From positions 66,292,333 through 66,356,332 of the forward strand of contig OX419756.1 of the NCBI GenBank assembly GCA_948567375.1: a stretch of DNA of 64,000 nucleotides, in the 5' to 3' direction. Made by a program: the position numbers and the translations under genes. The notes below the pieces were generated by a model. The model was not told where the DNA came from, searched no databases, and saw only the letters and a list, made by a program, of their open reading frames with translations. Numbering within the stretch: the first letter of the stretch is position 1; every line of letters begins with the position of its first letter. This document shows positions 47,405 through 60,440 of this stretch, piece by piece. The stretch is from Lunularia cruciata. Its lineage: Eukaryota > Streptophyta > Marchantiopsida > Lunulariales > Lunulariaceae.

Positions 47405-50400
47405 ATACTCTCCACTGCAGGGCAGTTTACAAGAGTTTCTTCATGATCCATATAAGTTTCATCATGGTAAAGTCCTGTCGCATGTGAACTCAATGTATCG
47501 ATGAGACGGCAGTCGTAATCCATTGATGTAACTGATGGGAATTTCCTCGCTGTCCTCTTCTCTGTATTGTTAGACATTTAATCCCATGAAAGCCAACTCA
47601 CATGATCTCTTATTTGCAGAATGCGGACCTGAGTAACATCAATTGGTAATCTGCTTATATACTTCCAAAGTGATTGGTGCGAATGAAATTGCAGCATCTA
47701 TTTTTTTTCCCTCAAACGCGATCTACGAGAAGATAGGTGAAAAGGCTACCATAACTCCATAGATATTCGCAGGTTTTATCTACAGAAACAGTCCCATCGC
47801 AGAACACATGTACGCAGACTCATAGCTAGTTCCTCCACACAAAAGTTGGAATTTTCGGAACTCGCACCATTCCTCAGGGCTCCTGCGGTTACGGTGTATT
47901 CCAGTATTCGGACCGGAGATGTGGAAGAAGCTCCTTGTGAAGCTGCTTTGCGTTGAGTGTGACATACTGTAAAGTAGTCCCTGGCTACTGCCGTCTCAGC
48001 TCATGATGTTCTTTCAGTTTCCGTCTTTTGAGTTGGCTCTCCGGAAACGAGTTCCATTCCTATCCAGACTTCGTCTCGAATTCACTAGAATGGCCCCCGT
48101 GCCAATGTTTCGACTCGCAGGGACCTTCCACCTTCTGTTGCCTGCCGTATACGGTGAAATGAGACAAGTTGCAAAATTAATTGGAGTAGTTTTAGATATT
48201 GCTTTGTAAACGTTTTTACTGTGCGCCTCGGCGACAGAGCGCGTTTGGATCGGCGAAGGTTAAAAGATTATCGCACGGCCTTAGCACTGACCTGTAGCGG
48301 GATCAGATCGCAAGAAATCATAGCATGTGTTTCGGCTGAGTTTCACCACACGGTATTCACAAGTATTCAATTTTTATATATTTGTACGAGTGTTCAGACA
48401 ATGCGTCAACAACGAGTGGTGTAACCGGCAAGAATGCGCAGGTTGGACGTCCGTTCAAGTTTATTTCTGCGACCCGGACGTCTTCCCGGCAAAGCTACCC
48501 GTCTAAGTTGACAAGGTTCATCCTTTGCCGACGAGACTGCGTTGAGTACCTTATAATGATGGCCTTTAATTTAACCGAAATTAGAAAGGCATGTTCACTC
48601 CCCGGTATTTCTCATAGTCCGCTTACCAAATGTCTACATGCTCGTCTAGATCCCCTCACAAGCGTAGTTTGTCAAGTAACTCCCTTCACTGTAGATTTCT
48701 CGACAGTGGAAGCTGAATGCCGGAGTACGAGAATAAGATCCTTCGAATAAAATTAGCAGAGGTGCACATAATACAAAGTATCGACAAGAACAGAAGACGA
48801 AAAGTTCGATTATCGGTCCCCCGTAAGACCAAATAGGTGTCAGGTTCCCCAAAAATTTGTATCACACAGTGTCGTTCAGAGTGGAAAGAGAAGTATAACA
48901 GAGATCACCTCGAAGGCGTTATTTAGACCGTCTTATTGTCCAGGAGTTGATATATGGCCAACTTTTGATTCTATCCGTGGATGAGTACTTCACCGGAGGT
49001 CTCGTCGACTTCCACTTGCATTTCCGCTTGACATAGACTGCATTACGGTGTACCGGTCCTGTCATCGTCTCGGAGAAACAATCCTGGCACACGTGGTTCA
49101 CAGGAAGTTGCTGAAAACCGAAGAGAAAGAGACATGCCAATGCTGCTCTTTGATCAGTCCCCCTGAATCTACCCTATTTGGGCGAGAAGCAGAAACCAAA
49201 AGCATAGTAGTGTCTCTCTGAACAGGCAACAATCGAAGTCTTAGAGTAGCCAATTACTGTATCAGCGTATCCCACAGATGGCCCAGGGCGCAGGTGGAGA
49301 GGAACGGAAGACATTCAAAAGCCGTTGACCACCTACTGTATCTAGATCCTTTCGAGTGTGAATCTACAATCATAACAATGGATGTCGCCGTTGACTCAGT
49401 GGTGATGTTCGTTCATACAGTGCTGCATCGACCTCATGGGGGCGGGTGCAAGAGAGATGCACAAAACTGTTAGTTTGTGAAACAGTGCTCATGGGCGGCG
49501 GTGAAAATTTTGCACAGATTCCTGGTTTTAATGAGTACTATTAACTAGCGGTAGTATTTGATTATCGCTTTCACGTATCAACTTTTCGTTGGTAGTCGAG
49601 CAAGAGTGTCAGATATCATTTCAAACGCTGTGCTGACAATAACCGCATGCTCAAGTCCGAAAGTCAGGTGATTGTATTCTCAACCACGCAATCTCAAGCA
49701 ATACCCGGGAAGGAACTGAGTTGGGCTGGCAGAGCTTGTTAGGACTGCTCCCTCCTTGACAGCTCTGAGATCGAAAGAAAAGACAGTACATACGCTATTC
49801 ACTCACGCGGCACAGAGGACTGTATTAAAGCAAGTCACCGGTGCCTGGAGCTGCAGAGTTCCTACTCTTGCAAAGAACAGAAAGAAATATCAGATCAAGC
49901 ATTTTTGTACTTAGCACTTGTGGATGGCCAATTGAAAGTGAATGAAACCAACAATCCTCCTAACTTACTGTGTCCTCGTTGACTGTGCCACTTTGCGATA
50001 AGTGTAAGCACTATGAGTCGGTGATCATTGGACTACTAATGTTCAGTAACAGTATGGTCTTCGAACGAAACCCAGTGTGTGCTGTGCTGGAGGCTGACTG
50101 ACAAAGATAAGAGCACGCGGAACCACCGAGAGTGGTAAAGAAGAATTTACAGAGACAACAAAACACTCTCTGGGATCTGAGAAGTACGAAACTTCCAGTT
50201 CGCTTTTGTTAGTGTAAGGTGCATCGACGCCGTTGCCGGGTTGCGAGAGGAGCTCATCCAGAATTTGAGGGATTTTATATCGATTGTTTTCATTAAGGTG
50301 GATTTACCCCACGGGATGGCCACAGTATCACGTACTAAGGTAGGCAGTTATCGATCAGGTTCGTGATGCAAAAGACGGCCAACGCAAGCATGGCTAGAAA

Positions 50401-52392
50401 CAATGAAGCAGTTCGATAGTCCGATAGCAAGGAAGGTACTATACCAAGGGATAAAGGAAAGAATTCACTATGAGGATCTGTAAACTCTGTAGATGATTAT
50501 CGTGAATTTCCGAAGCGTATGTGCCTTTTTAATTAGCGAGAGGCAGCAGGCCGGCGTTTGTGTATTCTATACTGCGTCCCGAACATCCTGTACTCTTGTT
50601 GATCTGCTCGACCATTCTCATCCCTACCATTTCCCAGTAACCAGAGTTAGCTCTCGAGTTGAAAGATCCCTATTGTAAAGCCGTCTGGGGAAACCCAGAG
50701 GACTACATGTACGTTTCTATATGTAACTACCCTTTTCTACATGTAAGTTGATTCAACAGCGCTCACATATCTACTGGTCCAAACACCGAGACTGATAGTT
50801 GTTGAGTCTGAGGAACCCCCGCCCAAGTCTCTTAAAATAGGATGCCGACAGTTCAGAATGCAGAAAGGTCGGGAAAGAAGGGAAAATTATCTGTGAGAGG
50901 AGGTTTATAGTAATCCTTCTCTCACAGGGGTAATGTTTACTGTTAACCTTCACTCAAGAGGGGTAAGGTTTAGAGTCCCGGATCTTCAACCTCTATTCTG
51001 AAACAAACAAACCTCGACCTTAGTTCACGCAGTGATTAGCCCGGGACAAACGAACGTAACTGCACTGGATACTGGAAGCGAGGTGGGATTGGTTCTCCGT
51101 TACAACAAAAGCTTTTCGCAAGTCAGAACTGCTATTAGGGATCACATGCCGTTTCATCATGGCGAACAATGTAACCATGGAAACTTATAGCGCAAACATC
51201 TTCATTTTAACCTATAAATCAATTTACCCTCTGTCGGAGCTTCAGTCTGAACATTATAGATCGCCTTGACCTTCAATGGGTTTATGTACTATTGGATGCG
51301 GCGGAGGATCAAGTTCACAAGTTGAGGGAAGTTAAGATGATGCAACTAAACCTAAAGATGATGGCCAGAACTTTGTAACAGGTCAGAGAAGAAATTTGAG
51401 AAGAAAACCGGGCCGAATAGTATATCCGAAGGGAAAAGAAGAAGGAATACAAGGCACTAAGAAATGCGAAAGGAGAAATGACCGCAAAGCCGATGGAAGA
51501 AGTGCAAAGTCATACGCTACAAGACGGCCCCAAGACGAACCAATGCGGTTCCAGTAACGGAGATGAAGGTAAAGTTTTAAGACAAGACATTATCCGTGAT
51601 GATATCACCTGCGATGAAATGACTAGACACCGCGTTTAATTGGATGCTTCTCTTCCAAAAGATGGGACGAAGAATTTGATGACCACAAAACAGATAGTTT
51701 CTAGTTTGAAGTTGTTAGTTGGACTGGGTTCTTCAGTGTGGGTTAACGAATTGCAATTTGAAAGTGGTCATCAGCTCGAGAGACGGAAGTTAGTCTCCAT
51801 TCGTCCATTCCACTCCACCTGCGTGGCGGATTCTCATGGTGCTGATGTGACCCCGTTGTGTAAGAACTTTCTCCTCGGAGCTGTGGCCAAGTACACGGCG
51901 GGGGGTCGTGCTCTCTTTCTTTCTCTCACTCTGTGAACATCACCAGATAGCTTCATTGTGGACCGGAGTGGGACCCGTTCACAATGGGCAAACTTTTTGA
52001 ATACTGACATAGGAGCGTGAGGAGCGAGTTCTCACCCTCCGGGTTTCTAGCTAGTCCCAGTGGGACCCGGAAATGTGGAAATTTTCATGAAAGGACTGGT
52101 GGCTGTTTCCCCGACAATGTTGAACGAGCTGGCCATCTCCACAGTGCAGTTCACCTATTTTTCTAAGGGAACCGTACGACTTTTGCTTCCCCGCAATGTG
52201 GGACCACTAGGCTGGGCCCAACTCGGCTTCTTGCGAAGGCGAATCGTCTCTCTTCTTACTTCGAAGTCGATTGACATTTGATTGCTGCCCTCCCTCTTCT
52301 CAACCTTTTATTCTGATCCACTGTTGTTAATTACAGTACGGACTTTCGAATGTCTCGGTAGCGCACTCGAGAAGGTCTACTATTTCCCTACT

Positions 52393-52426
52393 GCTGACTA
52401 CTACTTCTTTCACTGTAGTAGTTAGC
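52393..52426. repeat. 12-bp imperfect inverted repeat
   Basis: GCTGACTACTAC (52393-52404) pairs with GTAGTAGTTAGC (52415-52426) except for one G.T position, with a 10-base loop. Confidence 0.7.
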
Positions 52427-52641
52427 GATGAAGCTTATAGGAGTCATTTCTTCCGTACCTTTCCCTACGTATACGTAACGCATCACGTTCATAACATAGA
52501 TCACCGTCTGCTTTGTTACCTTGGCCAGAAATGATAAGCTAGAATTGTGATGCTTTAGTGAGTTCGGAAGAAGACTACAACTTCCAAAGATGCTACAGGA
52601 CGGTTTCTAGTGCAGTTTCCCAATGTCGTCGAACTATCATA

Positions 52642-53085
52642 TTATTGAACTATTTCAACGGTAATCGAGATTAGATCATTTCGGGTGTAAAAAAATACTA
52701 CGAAGTCTTGACGCAAGAGCATCGACTCGCGTATGCTTCTGGGCTCCACAACCAACCTATTAATCGCCACCCAGATTGCAAGGGAAAGGGAACCCCATGA
52801 TTTGTTCGGCTTTGAGGTGTATCTTGTAGACATTTGTGAGTGCGTCCAGTTTGTTATGTCGGAGATAGATGCACTATTGACGACATGCTTGGCTCTGCAG
52901 TTTGTTATGTCGGAGATAGCTTCCACTTTCCTTGTAAACTTTGATGTTAGGTTATTGTTCCAAGTTGCGCATGACTTCACTCTGCTGTGTCGGAGTGGCC
53001 AACAAATCAGTGAGATTGCTTGAGTCCGTAAATTATCACCACAAAGTCGTAGACTTCGCTTCATGCAAATGACTGCGTCTTCCAA
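52642..53085 (-). other. 147-residue ORF, longest in the CpG-rich block, unassigned
   Basis: Longest frame in the window. Composition is Ser/Thr/Arg-rich with two similar segments (SDITNCRAKHVVNSA and SDITNWTHSQ), which reflect the direct DNA repeat GTTTGTTATGTCGGAGATAG on the plus strand at about 52849 and 52901. A 96-residue plus-strand ORF overlaps it. No domain recognised; coding status doubtful. Confidence 0.2.
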
Positions 53086-54730
53086 ACCACAACAGCAGCT
53101 GGCCGCAAATCGATTCAGTTGAGAAAGGTGTCCCGTACTCTTCTCGTGAGTTTAACAATCTATGGCGGGCTTTCCTTTCTTCCCTAGATTGCACATGGGA
53201 TTTCCTTCGTGGGTCCGCCTTTGTTAAAACCTGCTGGTCCCACTTTGTCGACGAAATCAAGCTCTTCCCATAAAACCTGGTCGGGCTAAAGCCCACACTG
53301 TACTTCTGTCATACACGGCTGCTTGGATCGAGAACACGTAGGGACTTGACCCTGTCATCAATCAAACGAGCGCTGCCCACAATGCCCACATGATATGTTA
53401 CGACAAACTTTGTTTCGGCACGACAATCCTCCCCCTACTCTGCACCATGGTACCAATTTTACTATTCATGCATTGATTGGATTACAGGATAAAATCGATT
53501 CAACCACTGTGATGTCAATCTTTCTTCTTCACGGTAAGCTTCACATTCCTGCTCTTTCTAGAAACCATCAACAATTCTTTTCTAATGGAACGTCGATCTT
53601 CTCTGCCTTGTAGGCGTCACAGTCTTGCTCTTCCTCGAGAACAGCAAGCAAATTTATAAATGCACGTTTAACCTGCTTTCTTCGGCCTACATTCAATCTA
53701 CACTTCACATTGCACTTTCTCGAAACTAGCAAGCCATTTTATAAATACAACGAACTTTTTGTTCTTCGAAAGTCTCGTCGAAAGATCTCTTCTCGAGTAC
53801 GCCGGATTCTCAAAGCAACCGCTTACGTATGCTTACGCATGCACACCATTTATCCCTCTACGGACAAATGTTGTTGTTGCTCACCATTCATGTACTTCAA
53901 ACTTTTCGCTAACATCTTCGATTTACTGCACATATTGATTCATGTATAAAATTATAGCAAAGTTATTATCAGAAACGCGCAGTCAGATAGTGATACTATT
54001 AAAGTTAACTGATTCTTTCTGCACGGCACAGACATGGTAAAATTTACCCTTGAGAAATGTAGCTAGACTCTTCTTGGCTTGAAGGGTACCTTGAACCAAA
54101 ACTGAAACTCAGTCCTGATAAATGTTGATTGACAAAAACTTATCAATTTGGTAATGTTTGTTGCAACACATATTTAAACTTATGAACTTCACGATATAAA
54201 TTTCTACTTCCTATAACTACTCGAGAAATGCAGGACGATGTAATGATATGACTTTCACTTTTTTAGTCGGTGTGAATGTATTTTAACAGTATGAAGGTAA
54301 GTGGGATCATAATCATGCAACGCTAAGTTGATGGTAAGCATAGTTTGTTGCAACACATATTACGTTAACACATAGTACACAATGTGCAACACATAGTTAA
54401 TGCCACTCGCACGAGAGTCTGCACATATTACGATACTCATATTCTGTTGTCTAATTCTTTCTTAATTCAAATTGCACTCCCTTTCTACGGTTTCTGTATG
54501 TTATCATAATAGCGGCACGAAAAGTACTTATTCAAAATGAAAGTGGCACGAAAAGTACCTATTTAGGATGGAATTAATACTCTTTGCAGTTTGTTGTGGA
54601 TTCGCAAACCTCAAACAATGAGGTTTAATCTTCCTGCTATAGACTTTGAGGCGTAGGATAGAGAAGACGGCTCCTATTTTTCCTACAAGGACTTCGAGAC
54701 GAAGGATAGAGAAGAGAGAGAAGTTAAAGA

Positions 54731-56061
54731 GGTGCAAAAAAGACCAATAGTGAGTTCACTATCTCCATGTGCAAAATCTCAACGGACTCAGCAAGGATTG
54801 TGTGCAAATATAGATTGAGAATTAAAAAACCAAGAGTGATATGTTAGATTATAGAGAGAGAGAGAGAGCAGAGAAGTAGCATATTGATGATAGCAAGCCA
54901 AGAGAGAGCAAGGAAGGATGTGGTTGATTGTGGCTGCAATAGGAAGGATCTCAACACATTTCTGAGCTAATCCGAAAACAAATCGTTAAAATGCATCATT
55001 GGGTAGAAGGATAGAGAGAATAATCATGAGCACATCACACTAGATGAAATGTCATTGAATTGTAATCAATGTTGGGAAGCACAATTCATGTCAAACTAAA
55101 GTAGATCAAGACCAAAGTCGTTGGAACAAGAGAGTTTCTTGGATAGATGATCTTTATGTAATTTTTGGTGAATGAATTAGAGCTATGGGAAAAAGGTACT
55201 CACCAAGTGTTCTCAATTTCTACTTTAGAATAATGACCAAATTTTGTAGCTCTGGTACACACATTTTCACAAAAATTAGTTAATTTTATTAATTTTGCTC
55301 TTATTTTAAAATATAGAACAGACTAATTCAATGTTTAGGAAGGAAAGTCTCTAAGTTGAAGTGCCCATGAGAGTGGGGTCTCTTTATAAGTAGCATAAGC
55401 CCAAAGCAAAATGCACTCTATAGGAAGAATGGCAAATTAGGAATGACACCCCAAATGTTGATATGAGGTGAGGAACTCAAGTCTGAGTGACTTCAGCCTA
55501 GAAGAAACTTTGGTCCAGTGACTTTACCAAAAGAACCTTAGCCCAGAAGAACTTTGGTCCAGATATCAATGCAGCCAAAGAACTCACACATATTTGAATG
55601 TACCACCACTTGGTTAAAGAACTACCACAAAAGACTGTTCACATTCAAAAAAGGTGGTTGTCATTCAAGAAAGACTATTGGCACTTGACAAAGATCTCAC
55701 ATGTGTAATAGCAACAATTTGAGGAATATTTCACATGTGTGGAAAAGTACTACTCACTGAAGGCTTGACATCTATTGAGAAGGAGTGCTCAACCACTCCC
55801 CAACCACTCAATGACTAAAGACTTTGCCTATATAACCAAGTGGACATTGGCCAATTCCACTTTTCACATTGCAAATTTGTCTTCAATCCCACGTGTAGTT
55901 AGAAATTTCTAAGTTTTCACAATCTTTGTGGTCTTTCCTACTTTGAGCCAACCTACATTTTCCTTCATCCTTAATCTCTCCTTTGAGAGACAGAATGGTA
56001 TTCATCCAAAACTCATGAGGAAAATACCATGAACTATCCTTAGAAATCCTACAATGCATAA
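54731..56061. other. Spacer, perhaps the 5' part of a retroelement
   Basis: Contains a (GA)n tract near 54856-54869 and a promoter-like stretch near 55827-55840 (TGCCTATATAACCAAG) about 220 bases before the broken coding region at 56.06 kb. This could be the leader or LTR of that element, but no matching second LTR was found. Confidence 0.4.
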
Positions 56062-57373
56062 GTGTGCCATATTTGTAAAAGAGAGGTGATCTTTATCTCA
56101 CAAATAGCAAGAAAATCAATGATGAAGAAGTATTGGGAGGCATATGCAGAATTTGTAGAGATGGGGGGAATTTGTGTTGGTAGACAAGGAATGAGCTATC
56201 ATGAAGTTGAAGAAGAAACAAGCTCCTCTAGTAAAGACCTCCACACCAGCAAAAAGACCAAGAAGCAATTTGCAAGTCATCCATGTAATTTTGGATGAAG
56301 AAGAAGAAGCAACCTTAGAAGAAGAATCCAAAAGTGGAGACCAAGAGGAAGATGAAGAAGAAGGTCCATAGTAGAAGTGGAAAAAGAAGAGTAGTATGAG
56401 GATGATCAATCTGCTCCAAATTTGGACCAATATGCATACAAAGGAGAAGAAGTGGAGGAGCAAAGAGAGGCTTCACAATAGACATAAGAAAATCCCAACC
56501 CCAATTGACAAGTGGGTACTAACAAACCTCAAAGAATTGCAAGAGAAGGAACTTTGGCCCGGAGTTCAAGAAGATATTTGGTCAAAAGAAGAAGTTGGAG
56601 CTAAACTAAAGGAAGATGTCAAAATCAAAGTTGAGGTTGATTTTCAAGAACAGGGAGAAGCAACAGTTCCTCCCCTGGAAATACCAATAGAAGGAGAAGG
56701 TGGAGCAAGTGTAGCACACCCAATGCAAGAAAAGGAAGAAACTCATTTTTTGATTCATTTGGTGGGGGCGGTGGTACAATTGATGGAGCTTCTTCCCCCA
56801 CAATACCAAGAGGGGAGATCTTGAGATCATGGACTATAAAATCCTAGCACACAACATCCATAAAAAATCTACACCAAGAAGGGCAAAGAAGAGAAGGAGA
56901 AGGAATTGGTCAGAGAGTTAAAGAAAGAGAAGGCAGATTTGGAATTGAATCTACCCCAATTTTTGGAAGAAGTAAAGAAGTAAGTGGGTGTCCTAAACCA
57001 AAATTTGGAGGAAATGAAGCTAAAGGCTATTCAGAAATTGGAGGAAGTGCAAGACCAATTCATGGGAATGTTGAAGGAAGAAGGCAAAGGAAGAGCGTTG
57101 AAGATTAAGATCCATGAATTGAAGCTATGGGTCTAGAAGTTAGAAGTGAAAAACTACAAAAAGGAGCAAATGGACCAGCTTTCACTTCAGCTAAAAGACC
57201 ATTTAATCAAGAAGTTCATTGAAGTGTGTAACACCTACTAGTTGAAGATAATCGGGTATAAGGATCAGACCAAAGATATATTTAGGCAGATTGGTGGAGA
57301 AGGTACTTGTTCATACTGGAGTACCAAGCCCAACATGCTTCACCTCACCCCAAAAGAGGGAGAATTTTACTAA
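56062..57373 (+). pseudogene. Broken coiled-coil coding region before an LTR-like repeat
   Basis: Two main open pieces: 56062-56298 (Ser/Lys-rich) and 56396-56824 (142 residues with NLKELQEKELWPGVQED and acidic stretches). After a frameshift near 56820 the same frame as the second piece resumes with a strong heptad-like coiled coil (VRELKKEKADLELN, NLEEMKLKAIQKLEEVQDQF, MDQLSLQLKDHLIKKF). It is interrupted by three stops and terminated by a TAA at 57371-57373. A purine-rich AAAAGAGGGAGAA lies at the very end, like a polypurine tract, just before the LTR-like repeat. No protease, RT or integrase is visible, so a non-autonomous element is likely. Confidence 0.5.
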
Positions 57374-57389
57374 AGTAACCTAAGTTCTA

Positions 57390-58260
57390 TCTTGTTGTGA
57401 GTATTATTCTTAGTTGCAATCATTTATAGTTGTAAAGTTAAGAAGCATACCTTTCCATTTTTACAATCTTTCTTGGCTGAGTACCACTTTAAAGTTGTAA
57501 GTCCAAGGAATACAAGTTCAGTTTAACTTTGGAGAAGACCTAACACCTTCCTTGACACATGTAAGAAGCTTAATTAGTTTAAATAGAATAGGATAAGATA
57601 ATATTATAATCCTAGTGATGTAGGATTAGATATGAGATAACCAAGAAATCCACTTAACCATCAAGTCTCTTTTGGAGCAAAGTAGGAAGTTATATAAGGC
57701 TTTGGCCCAATAATTTTAAGGTTCACTTTCTCATGTAATTTTTTCATACAATCAAAGTCCAATTACTTTGTCTCAAATGTTGGTGAATGCCTATATGGAG
57801 TAGTGGTGAGGAATTTCAAAATATGAGCTCAAGTGTTGGAGTACCAAGAGGTGTACTTTTACTTGATTAGGATGTTTGATTCTTGAAGGAGCTCAAGGAG
57901 TGCACTAATGCACTAAGGAATCAACTTTTTTAGGAGTATTGCAAGTACCATAGAATCAAAAAGCGAGGGCATTTGGCCAACTAGAAGATGCCTTTAGGTT
58001 CATGCCTTTTGGGAAGTGAAGTACATGCCTTCAAAGTTCATGTCTTTGGGGCAAAGTGAGCCATTACCTTTAAGGTTAATTCAGAATCTATTTATAGGGA
58101 AAATGCTCTTTAGTTTTTCTTTTTCATAGTGCATCAAAGGGGTGATAGTACACTCTTATAGGAGTAATTCCTAGAGGTTGACTAATAAATAATAAATAGA
58201 TTGCAACTTAGTGACATTTACCTTCACTTCTAGTGATTTCCAACCCATATTCGTGAGGGA
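57390..58260 (+). repeat. LTR-like repeat, copy 2
   Basis: Collinear with about 10200-11270 through the same ordered landmarks, notably TTGACACATG, GGTGAGGAAT, AGTACCATAGAATCAAAA, CATTTGGCCAACTA, TGCCTTTTGGGAAG, CTCTTTAGTTTTT and TAGTGCATCAAAGGGGTGA. It follows a purine-rich tract at 57352-57364. No partner LTR at the 5' side of the coding region was recognised. Confidence 0.5.
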
Positions 58261-60440
58261 ATGACTTTTCCTTACCAACCTTACTAGTATTTGGCTAGCA
58301 TTTAGTCACCATAGTAGCCCTTTGTAATATCTAAAGTTCATCTTGTATCATAAAAAATTAGTACACATGGGTTTAGCTATTCCATAAAAATTTTGATATG
58401 GTGCATAGAATATAAAGTATAAAGCTGATTGTGTTTCAAACAAGTGGATATTAAGAGTACTATTTCATTTCACATGAAAAATTTTCCCCAAGGGTTCATG
58501 CAAGGGGATTTGATCAGAAATATGGCAACCTTGATGATAATTAATTTTTGGTTAACATGTAAAAGGATAACCTTTAGCTTACATATGGATGACATGGTTT
58601 AATTTGCTAATGTTATTTATGGTCCAAAGGCATCACATGAATGGTGGTCAAGGCAACCAGAGGTAACATGCATAAGATCTCTCTAATTAAAAGACCAAGA
58701 CTATACTTATCTAATCAATGGAATTGTAGATACAATCCCAAGAGTGTGCAACAAGACAACTACAAGGAGTTTGTTTTAAAGAAGAATCTAAAAAATTATC
58801 ATAGTGAGAGGAATATTAAAAAAAAAGCACAATATAGGTCAAAAGTTAAAATAATGGATGGAAACTTTTTATGGTCATATTAGAAATCAAACATTGAATC
58901 AAATCAATAAATTAAATTTTACTAAAAAATTAAATTAGTTCATGATTTCCAAGATCAAAGATAATAGGATGAGATTTAAGGAGAAAATACAATAAGATAA
59001 TAGCTAGTGGATGTTACTAAGGAGATGGAAGGATTAGAAACTCAAAAAGACTTAAAATTCATACTAGACATCTTATATTTTATTATTGGTCCCTTTATCT
59101 ATATCAAAAGTAAATACATCTCAAGAAAAGATTAGGATGAGTTATGTTTATAAGGCTTTGATTATGATGCATCTTAGTTTGAAGAACGGAATATGATATA
59201 CACTATTAATAGATTGTTAATAGTGTATTATAGGAAACTTCACTAAGTATAGAGTTACAAATAATTATGTTATAATTTAAATCAACTTTTGAAGAGGTGA
59301 AAGAAGTGCTCTCCAACTTCCAATTCCAATTGCTTAATAATTCTATCCTAAAAATATTAATTCAATAATTGATGCTTTTTTAGAAGAATTAAGTAAGTAT
59401 ATTCTACCTACTCTTCTTCTTTGTTGAAGATCAATCTTCAAATTTAAATTAATTTTTTTTTATTAAAGAGCAAGTTTAAATAAATCCCATAAATAGAAAA
59501 TTAATAGCAATAGATTTAAGCAAACTTAGAGGGTATTGAAGAAAATTTTGTAAATTAAAGTTCTTGATAGTACTACTTCAGCTAAAGGTCTATCTAAATA
59601 ATAACTAAAAAATATATAATTTCTCCAATAGATTTCAATGGATATCTTACTCAGTCCTTGTTGATTAAAGTTCTTTTTCTTGAGACTAATAACAAATCAC
59701 AAGCAAATTTACTAGCACATATAAAGACAACACCAAAACCATGTGAATTTATTAAAAGAAATATAGTTAGCTATGAGCAAATGAACCAAGCCTAAAGCTT
59801 TAAGATCCATCACTCAATTAATATGAATGAGACTAAACAAGGTTAATATTATTAGATCAAGCTCAAAATTAGTTCAAGAAGGCATGTTTGCATGGTTGTC
59901 TATTAGAAGTTATTCTAGTTTCAGTGAGAGCAGTTGCAATAAATATTATAGAAATCTTTAAGTACTACAAAACTTATAATTAAAAAGTAAATAATTATTT
60001 TAATAAATTAATTAATTTCTATTTTAGATGATATTAATAAGTAAAATATTTTCTTTCTGGTAAGTCAATGATAAGGTATCAAATACCAACAAATGCCATA
60101 AATTAGGAACTATGAACTAAAAACCAAATATTAGATTTATACACTTCAAATAGGTGAGCAAGTTACACAAAATTGGACGCATCATCTATGGATTTAGAAG
60201 CCTTGGATTGCCTTTAATATTCTATTTTTGTTCCCATGTCTTGTTACCTCTAAGGATACAGAACAAATCAGTTGATTCATTGAAACAATATGAAGTGGTA
60301 AAGAAAAAATAAATAAATTATATTTAATACCAAAAAATAAAATATCTAGAAAAAAACCCAAAAGTGAAAGTTACATAAAAATATAAAATATACATTTTCT
60401 TAGGTATAAATCCATGAATCTCAAAATAATAAGAACAATT
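58261..60440. other. AT-rich spacer
   Basis: No gene recognised; the 80-residue ORF at 58641-58883 is Lys/Asn-rich and unassigned. Confidence 0.45.

Larger units (their letters stand above)
46855..54730. other. CpG-rich, higher-GC block of unknown origin
   Basis: From about 46855 to 54730 the sequence has roughly balanced base composition and several CpG per 60 bases on many lines (for example seven on the line starting 48421), against zero or one in most of the first 30 kb. No frame is longer than 147 residues, overlapping ORFs lie on both strands, and no protein domain, rRNA or tRNA was recognised. The texture, noncoding with neutral dinucleotide use, is like noncoding DNA of large plant mitochondrial genomes, but no mitochondrial gene was found. 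Alternatives are an unmethylated or recently acquired insert or a decayed viral or element insert. Confidence 0.6.

Noticed and set aside
46855..54730. Bacterial or viral gene cluster in the CpG-rich block
   Set aside because: No frame exceeds 147 residues, overlapping frames lie on both strands without domains, and there are no gene-like spacings, so a coding insert is not supported.
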